Shown here piece after piece: positions 59,532 through 64,000 of a stretch of 64,000 nt of DNA. This stretch comes from Anaerolineales bacterium UBA2395. Its GTDB lineage: Bacteria > Chloroflexota > Anaerolineae > Anaerolineales > Villigracilaceae. The notes under the pieces are model-generated. The model was not told the origin of the DNA. It worked only from the letters and a program-made list of their open reading frames with translations, and did no database searches. The DNA lies in the NCBI GenBank assembly GCA_002343775.1, contig DDSH01000007.1, positions 153,603 to 217,602 on the forward strand, written 5' to 3'. How positions within the stretch are numbered: the stretch's first letter is position 1; every line of letters begins with the position of its first letter. A program made the translations under genes and the position numbers.

Positions 59532-59537
59532 ATTTTA
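59532..59537 (-). promoter_or_regulatory. -10 box of rnhA
   Basis: On minus TAAAAT (complement of 59532-59537) lies six bases before the ATG at 59525, consistent with a leaderless mRNA. Confidence 0.5.
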
Positions 59538-59564
59538 CATCAATTCATGGCTCGAATATTTGAC

Positions 59565-59592
59565 TTGACAAATATTTTCTATCCCTTAAAAT
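59565..59592 (+). promoter_or_regulatory. Promoter of the sulfurtransferase leader
   Basis: TTGACA (59565-59570), 16-base spacer, TAAAAT (59587-59592). Transcription would begin at about 59599, just before the leader-peptide ATG at 59603. Confidence 0.85.
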
Positions 59593-59602
59593 ACGCGCGC
59601 AT

Positions 59603-59650
59603 ATGGAACTCTTCTTCCACTTTTGCTTGTGTCTGCGGCGGGGTTCGTAA
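59603..59650 (+). CDS. Cys-containing leader peptide
   Basis: A 15-codon ORF, MELFFHFCLCLRRGS, starting within a few bases of the predicted transcription start, so it would be translated as a leaderless mRNA. Two Cys codons (TGC 59624-59626 and TGT 59630-59632) flank a Leu codon, followed by two Arg codons. It precedes a long terminator helix and a sulfurtransferase gene, the layout of an attenuation leader responding to cysteine or charged tRNA-Cys. Short Cys-bearing leaderless peptides upstream of sulfur genes are described in mycobacteria. Function here is inferred. Confidence 0.55.
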   Translation: MELFFHFCLCLRRGS

Positions 59651-59775
59651 TCACCGCCTGAGACTCGTATCCACCAAGCAGTCAACTCTCCAGACGGTGA
59701 AACGCTCCCCGCGCACGATTGATGTCCGCGCAGGATGTTTCGCCATCCTTATTCTGGATGTTGACTGCTTTTTTT
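59637..59775 (+). terminator. Structured attenuator upstream of the sulfurtransferase gene
   Basis: AAGCAGTCAAC (59676-59686) pairs perfectly with GTTGACTGCTT (59760-59770), extended by TCCAGA (59689-59694) with TCTGGA (59753-59758), and followed by seven T (59769-59775). The 58-base loop holds two smaller hairpins. A separate GGCGG/CCGCC hairpin (59637-59641 with 59654-59658) lies before it. TGCTTG (59624-59629), which contains the first Cys codon, is complementary to CAAGCA (59675-59680) in the terminator's 5' arm, allowing an alternative fold. Confidence 0.65.
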
Positions 59776-59804
59776 GAAAATCCAACGAAAAGGAAACTTT
59801 AGCC

Positions 59805-60644
59805 ATGTCGTATGCTCACCCCGAATACCTTGTCGATACCGAATGGGTCACAAATCACCTCAACGACCCGAACGTCCGCATCATCGAATCGGACGAAGAT
59901 CCCCTGTTATACTCCATCGGTCACATTCCCGGCGCTGTTCAAGTGGACTGGTTCAGCACGCTCCAACACCCACTGCGCCGCGATTTCCTCACCAAGGAAA
60001 CGTTCGAGGAGGTTGCCTCCAAACTTGGCATCACCAACGACACCACCGTCGTCTTCTACGGAGATAAATCCAACTGGTTCGCCTGCTATGCGCTCTGGCT
60101 CTTCCAGTATTATGGTCATCAGAACGTGAAGATCATGAACGGCGGACGCACCAAATGGGAGCAGGAAAACCGCCCATTGGTGAAGGAAGTCCCTTCCTAC
60201 CCGGCGACCACCTACAAAGCGAAGACAGCAGACAAATCCATCCGCGCCTTCCGCGACGACATATTCAAACAAATGGAAGCGAAGAAACCGCTGGTGGATG
60301 TTCGCTCGCCGAAGGAATACTCGGGCGAGTTGACCCACATGCCGAATTACCCACAGGAAGGCGCCACCCGCGGTGGGCACATCCCCGGCGCGGTCAGCAT
60401 CCCGTGGGCACAGGCAGTCAACGAAGCGGACTCCACCTTCAAATCCGCCGAGGAATTGAAGGCGCTTTATGAAAGCAGGAATGTCAAGCCTGATGGCGAG
60501 ATCATCGCCTACTGCCGCATTGGCGAGCGCTCCTCGCTGACCTGGTTCGTGCTGAAGTACCTGCTGGGCTATCCCACTGTCAAGAACTATGATGGATCGT
60601 GGACCGAGTGGGGCAACCTGGTGGATGCGCCGATCGAAAAATAA
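59805..60644 (+). CDS. Sulfurtransferase (thiosulfate/3-mercaptopyruvate type, two rhodanese domains)
   Basis: A 279-residue tandem rhodanese. The first domain (about 5-120) is inactive, lacking a catalytic Cys; the second (about 155-275) has DVRSPKEYSGE and the active loop CRIGERSS with Cys237. The loop composition (Arg, Gly, Glu, Arg) favours thiosulfate sulfurtransferase. It moves sulfur to an acceptor. The gene stands behind an apparent Cys-responsive attenuator and before sufE, so it is probably part of sulfur mobilisation. Confidence 0.93.
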   Translation: MSYAHPEYLVDTEWVTNHLNDPNVRIIESDEDPLLYSIGHIPGAVQVDWFSTLQHPLRRDFLTKETFEEVASKLGITNDTTVVFYGDKSNWFACYALWLFQYYGHQNVKIMNGGRTKWEQENRPLVKEVPSYPATTYKAKTADKSIRAFRDDIFKQMEAKKPLVDVRSPKEYSGELTHMPNYPQEGATRGGHIPGAVSIPWAQAVNEADSTFKSAEELKALYESRNVKPDGEIIAYCRIGERSSLTWFVLKYLLGYPTVKNYDGSWTEWGNLVDAPIEK

Positions 60645-60652
60645 TGTTTTGC

Positions 60653-60708
60653 AGGGGCACAGCGAGACGACCTCTCCATCGCAACCATTCAGAATTCGCT
60701 GTGTCCCT
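60653..60708. repeat. Inverted repeat between the sulfurtransferase and sufE
   Basis: AGGGGCACAGCGA (60653-60665) and TCGCTGTGTCCCT (60696-60708) are complementary with one mismatch, around a 30-base spacer with an internal hairpin. There is no T-run, so it is unlikely to be a simple terminator; it looks like a small palindromic repeat element. Confidence 0.6.
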
Positions 60709-60719
60709 ACGGAAATAAT

Positions 60720-61151
60720 ATGACCTTACCTGCCAAACTTCAAGAGATCGTGGACGATTTCGCGAGCATGAGCCGCGAGGAAAAACTGGAAACGTTGATC
60801 GCCTACGCCGAATCCATGCCAGACCTGCCGGAACGCTTCAAAAACGAACGCGAAAAAATGGAACCCGTTCCGGAGTGTATGACCCCGGTCTTCATCATCG
60901 CCGAAAAAGATGCGAACGGTGGCATTGTCTTCCACCTCGACATTCCCAAACAATCCCCCACGGTACGCGGACTTGCTTCGATCCTGACGAACGGGTTGAA
61001 CGGCTGCACGCTCGAAGAGATCCTTTCCGTCCCTGCCGATTTTTACATGCCGATGAATTTACAGGAAGCCGTCTCGCAACAGCGGCTCAATGGCTTCATC
61101 GGCGTACTGGCGCACATGAAACAGGTCGCGGTGAAGGTATCGGCAGAGTAA
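60720..61151 (+). CDS. sufE: SufE-type sulfur acceptor protein
   Basis: A 143-residue SufE/CsdE-family protein that accepts persulfide sulfur from a cysteine desulfurase or sulfurtransferase and passes it to Fe-S assembly. The acceptor Cys53 lies in PECMTPVFI, in the position of the E. coli SufE Cys51. The C-terminal part has ILTNGLNGCTLEEIL, the typical SufE helix. It lies 76 bases after the sulfurtransferase gene on the same strand, suggesting the two work together in place of a SufS-SufE pair (inference). Confidence 0.92.
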   Translation: MTLPAKLQEIVDDFASMSREEKLETLIAYAESMPDLPERFKNEREKMEPVPECMTPVFIIAEKDANGGIVFHLDIPKQSPTVRGLASILTNGLNGCTLEEILSVPADFYMPMNLQEAVSQQRLNGFIGVLAHMKQVAVKVSAE

Positions 61152-61170
61152 TATTGACTCGCGCTTAAAC

Positions 61171-61199
61171 AAAAACAGTCCCGTGATGGGACTGTTTTT
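61171..61199. terminator. Bidirectional terminator after sufE
   Basis: AAAAACAGTCCC pairs with GGGACTGTTTTT around GTGAT, with A- and T-rich flanks, between convergent sufE and the CBS gene. Confidence 0.92.
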
Positions 61200-61205
61200 G
61201 TTGTT

Positions 61206-61610
61206 CTACTCTTCGATCCAGCCTTGTTCTTCAGCCGCCATAAAAATATCGGTGGCAGAGATCAAACCGATCAAGGTACCGTGTTCGTCGGCAATTGGCA
61301 GGTGACGGATCTTTCTCTCCTGCATCAGGCGCGAACAATCCACCAGCGTCCATTCGGCGCGCCCGGTAACGATGGGACCAGACATGATCTCGCGCACGGT
61401 CGTCTCGGCGGGGTTGCGCCCTGCCAGCACGATCTTATCGCGGATGTCGGTAGTGGTTACAATGCCATACGCCGGATTCTTCTCGCTGATATCTACCACC
61501 ACGCTGTGGATGTTTCGGCGGCGCATCAACGTCAGAGCGTGCGACACACTCGAGTCAGGGTCTACCACCACAACAGGGCTGGACATCCAATCACGCACTA
61601 AGTTGGTCAT
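61206..61610 (-). CDS. Two-CBS-domain protein
   Basis: A 134-residue protein composed of two CBS domains, each with the usual pattern: VRDWMSSPVVVVDPDSSVSHALTLM and IVTTTDIRDKI, then VREIMSGPIVTG and GLISATDIF. Such stand-alone pairs bind adenosine nucleotides and act as energy sensors. AAAGGAG precedes the ATG. No effector domain is present, so the partner is unknown. Confidence 0.92.
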   Translation of the reverse strand: MTNLVRDWMSSPVVVVDPDSSVSHALTLMRRRNIHSVVVDISEKNPAYGIVTTTDIRDKIVLAGRNPAETTVREIMSGPIVTGRAEWTLVDCSRLMQERKIRHLPIADEHGTLIGLISATDIFMAAEEQGWIEE

Positions 61611-61713
61611 AATCTCTCTCCTTTGGGCAATTTTACAGCATCACGATCACCATCAAGTTACGGGTTGCACCCTGCCTGGGTACAGGTATCAGGCTGCGGG
61701 TCAGAAAGAAGCG

Positions 61714-62922
61714 TTATGGGGTGAGCGGAGTCCAGGTCTCGCCGCCATCGGTCGTCTTGTAAAGAGTCCGCTCGTTGGACGGGCTGGCAGCGATCACCCA
61801 TCCGGTTTTGGAATTGGCGAAACTCATGTCGATCAACGAATCGCCGAACGCGATCTCCGGCGCGATCTGCTGGATGGTTTCACCCGCGTCATTCGTGACG
61901 TAGAACTGGTCGTCGGTATAGAAGATCATTTCACGCGCTGACGGCGTTTCAAGAATGCCGTATCCCTCGAAACTGACCGGCAGCAACGACCATGTCACAC
62001 CACCATCCTCTGTGGCGTAGATAATGGTCTGCGGGGTTTCAGCAGACATGCGCAAGGCAAGCAAGCCATCTGTTTCCGAGACGAATAAAATACCCAACAC
62101 GCTCAATTCGCTCTCGGCGGCTTCGTCGGGGAGTACCACATTGATCTGAAGCCAGGTCTCGCCGCCATCTTGACTGCGAAAGAGGTACATTTCGCCCGGC
62201 GCGTACACCACGCCCCCCACCCACGCGGTTTGCATGTCGAGCGGCAGGAGGATGTTCTTGATGCCACCGAGCGGCAGGGTCACGCCGGCATCGGCAAGGT
62301 TGGGGTCATTGGTGTACACACGCTGCCAGGTTGCGCCGCCATCCTCCGTTTGAAAAATGGAGACCGCCATCGAGCCTGCCCCTACGCCCAAATCCGCCAT
62401 CATCCAACCATTTTCCTCGGTGATGAAGTGCAGCGAGCCGCCGCTGAACGGCGTTTCGAATGCGTCCCATGTAATGCCACCGTCAGAGGTACGATACAAC
62501 GTGCCGCCGTTGGGGTAGTTGTTCATATCAGGGAGCTGCACCCAGGCATGGGTTGCGTCGAAGAAGTCGGCATGGACAAGATACCCCGCATCGGCAAGAT
62601 TCCCAGGCGTGACGTTATACCAGGTCACACCGCCGTCGTTGGTGCGGACGATATTCTCTTCGGTGATCCCCCAGCCGTAGACCTCGTCCAGCATTTCGAT
62701 GTTGATGAGCGACGGTGAATCGATCAACGGTGCGTTGATCTCATCCGGCAGGGGCGTTTCTTCGGGCGCAGTCATTGACTCGAGCGCGGCTTGAGGTCCT
62801 TCCACTGTGGCGGTCGCCGCCAGAGCAAGTTCGGTTGATCCTGCCGGCTCATTGGTCTGCGCATCCGCTCCACAGGCGGCGATCAGCAAAGCCAGAACGG
62901 AAAAAAAGAGAATTCGTTTCAT
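61714..62922 (-). CDS. Ycf48-like beta-propeller lipoprotein
   Basis: A 402-residue lipoprotein (signal peptide with LLIAAC) carrying a seven-blade propeller. Blades repeat GGVTW or GGxTW with Asp-box-like S/T-x-DGG (TNDGGVTWYN, TSDGGITWDA, TEDGGATWQR, SQDGGETWLQ, TTDGGETWTP), as in the Ycf48/BNR family. In cyanobacteria Ycf48 helps photosystem II assembly; here, in a non-photosynthetic context, the role is unknown. It is likely extracytoplasmic. Confidence 0.87.
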   Translation of the reverse strand: MKRILFFSVLALLIAACGADAQTNEPAGSTELALAATATVEGPQAALESMTAPEETPLPDEINAPLIDSPSLINIEMLDEVYGWGITEENIVRTNDGGVTWYNVTPGNLADAGYLVHADFFDATHAWVQLPDMNNYPNGGTLYRTSDGGITWDAFETPFSGGSLHFITEENGWMMADLGVGAGSMAVSIFQTEDGGATWQRVYTNDPNLADAGVTLPLGGIKNILLPLDMQTAWVGGVVYAPGEMYLFRSQDGGETWLQINVVLPDEAAESELSVLGILFVSETDGLLALRMSAETPQTIIYATEDGGVTWSLLPVSFEGYGILETPSAREMIFYTDDQFYVTNDAGETIQQIAPEIAFGDSLIDMSFANSKTGWVIAASPSNERTLYKTTDGGETWTPLTP

Positions 62923-62947
62923 GGTTATCCTTCTATCTATCTATAAG

Positions 62948-62980
62948 GTTGCACGTCACAGGTTGAACCTTGCAGGTTTC
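62948..62980. repeat. Intergenic repeat-like sequence
   Basis: TTGCACGTCACAGGTTG with ACCTTGCAGGTTTCG lies between the Ycf48-like gene and the thiolase gene. A related sequence, GTTGCACCCTGC, appears near 61663-61674. It may be a dispersed intergenic repeat; no function is seen. Confidence 0.35.
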
Positions 62981-63006
62981 GTTTTTCAACCATCAACATG
63001 AAACCT

Positions 63007-64000
63007 TCAACCAAGATATTCCACTACCGTCGCCTCGCCCTGACCGACACCCACGCAAAGAGTCGCCACACCGTATTTTACGTTGCCGCGATTCTTCATT
63101 TCGTGGACGAGTGTGGTCATCAGGCGCGCGCCGGAACAGCCGAGCGGATGTCCGATGGCGATGGCGCCGCCGTTGACGTTGACCAATTCAGGGTCGATCT
63201 GTAGATCTTCGAGCACTGCCAGAGACTGGATCGCGAAGGCTTCGTTCAATTCCATCAAGCGGATATCTTTGATCTTCAACCCGGCACGGTCGAGCGCTTT
63301 CTTCGTTGCGGGGACAGGCCCAATGCCCATGATACGAGGCGGAACGCCCGCCGATGCGGAGGTCACGATGCGGGCAAGCGGTTTGAGATTCAGAGACTTG
63401 GCTTTTTCTGCGCTCATCAACAAAAGCGCCGATGCACCGTCATTTAATCCAGACGAATTTCCAGCAGTGACAGTTCCCCCCTCGCGGAAGGCTGGTTTGA
63501 GTTTGGCGAGACTCTCCATGGTCGTGTCGCGGCGCGGGCGTTCGTCCGTATCTACAACTTTCGGGTCACCTTTTTTCTGGGGAATAGAAACAGGCACAAT
63601 TTCCTGTTTGAAGCGCCCGGAGTCAATCGCAGCAACCGCCTTAGCGTGGCTACGCGCAGCAAACCCATCCTGTTTTTCACGGGTGATGTGCGGGCGTTCG
63701 GCGGCAATGTTCTCTGCGGTCTCGCCCATCGAGTCGGTGCCATGCATGGCTTTCATTTTGGGATTGGGATACCGCCAGCCGAGCGCCGTGTCGTAGGCAG
63801 TGAGATTGCCAAAGGAAAATCCCGCTTCTGCCTTTGGGAGGGAGTATGGTGCCCGGCTCATGGATTCGACTCCGCCGGCAATGTAGACCTCCCCTTCTCC
63901 CGCTTTGATGGCGCGTGCCGCCATGTTGATGGCGTTCAAGCCGGAAGCGCACAAACGATTGACCGTCACGCCGCCCACTTCCACAGGCAGACCCGCCAGC
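63007..64000 (-). CDS. Acetyl-CoA C-acyltransferase (thiolase), 5' end outside window
   Basis: Thiolase family enzyme of which 331 C-terminal residues are in the window. The nucleophile Cys is in NRLCASGLNA, followed by GGVESMS. The acid/base His is in GGAIAIGHPLGCSGAR and the second catalytic Cys in CVGVGQG. It either forms acetoacetyl-CoA or performs the last step of beta-oxidation; the RHR-like details do not separate these. The frame stays open to the edge. Confidence 0.96.
   Translation of the reverse strand, partial: LAGLPVEVGGVTVNRLCASGLNAINMAARAIKAGEGEVYIAGGVESMSRAPYSLPKAEAGFSFGNLTAYDTALGWRYPNPKMKAMHGTDSMGETAENIAAERPHITREKQDGFAARSHAKAVAAIDSGRFKQEIVPVSIPQKKGDPKVVDTDERPRRDTTMESLAKLKPAFREGGTVTAGNSSGLNDGASALLLMSAEKAKSLNLKPLARIVTSASAGVPPRIMGIGPVPATKKALDRAGLKIKDIRLMELNEAFAIQSLAVLEDLQIDPELVNVNGGAIAIGHPLGCSGARLMTTLVHEMKNRGNVKYGVATLCVGVGQGEATVVEYLG

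Noticed and set aside
59650..59775. TPP or SAM riboswitch in the sulfurtransferase leader
   Set aside because: A short CCTGAGACTCG resembles part of a thiamine box, but the rest of the TPP core and the SAM-I core (for example GATGAAA with GGCAACC) are missing.
1..64000. CRISPR arrays, transposases or prophage genes
   Set aside because: No regularly spaced repeats, terminal inverted repeats with transposase, or phage structural genes were found.

Overview
The window is about 64 kb of a bacterial chromosome with dense, mostly short-spaced genes and moderately high G+C. The protein set (two-subunit GcvP, YbbR/diadenylate cyclase pair, DUF1786, three M42 peptidases, many Thr/Pro-rich or beta-propeller lipoproteins, NrfHA with a CxxCK haem) points to a Chloroflexota member, most likely class Anaerolineae. 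This is inferred from protein character; no database was searched. No prophage, transposase, CRISPR array or rRNA was seen. The sequence is cut inside priA on the left and inside a thiolase gene on the right.

Layout. 0-4 kb: priA (partial), a DUF6159 membrane protein, and a phosphoribosyltransferase-Crp pair. 4-8 kb (minus strand): a lipoprotein, the ammonia-forming nitrite reductase operon nrfHA with a Crp-type site at its promoter, a PCu(A)C copper chaperone, and a DeoR-type regulator fused to a NosL-like Cys-rich domain. 8-12 kb: glycosyltransferase and SbcC. 12-16 kb: three M42 aminopeptidases with an S51/cyanophycinase-like hydrolase. 16-20 kb: small membrane proteins, serS under a T-box with a readable UCC specifier, and tRNA-Glu with a duplicated, decayed 3' half. 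20-27 kb (minus): signal peptidase, methyltransferase and phosphatase, two paralogous secreted metalloproteases, rhodanese, SDR, a propeller lipoprotein and RNase P RNA. 27-34 kb (plus): CoaE with an acetyltransferase-like tail, cdaA-cdaR-der, ECF sigma/anti-sigma, Nudix. 34-46 kb: sulfatase, glycine-riboswitch-controlled gcvH-gcvPA-gcvPB, hydrolase, methyltransferase, DUF1786, glmS and a LysM lipoprotein. 46-50 kb: PepF and an arsenic cassette (arsR, a 25-residue Cys-rich peptide, arsM). 50-57 kb: TetR regulator, epimerase, DegV, a 7-TM PQ-loop protein, MFS plus two GNATs, and others. 57-64 kb: M50 protease with TPRs, RNase HI, a sulfurtransferase-SufE operon behind a Cys-codon leader peptide and terminator, a CBS protein, a Ycf48-like lipoprotein and a thiolase.

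The most interesting items are the 25-residue, seven-cysteine peptide encoded between arsR and arsM, each of the three genes being preceded by the same operator type, and the roughly 200-nt leader of the sulfurtransferase operon, which encodes a Cys-containing 15-residue peptide followed by a long terminator helix. A recurring feature is a -10 box about 6 bp from the start codon, which suggests that leaderless mRNAs are common in this genome.
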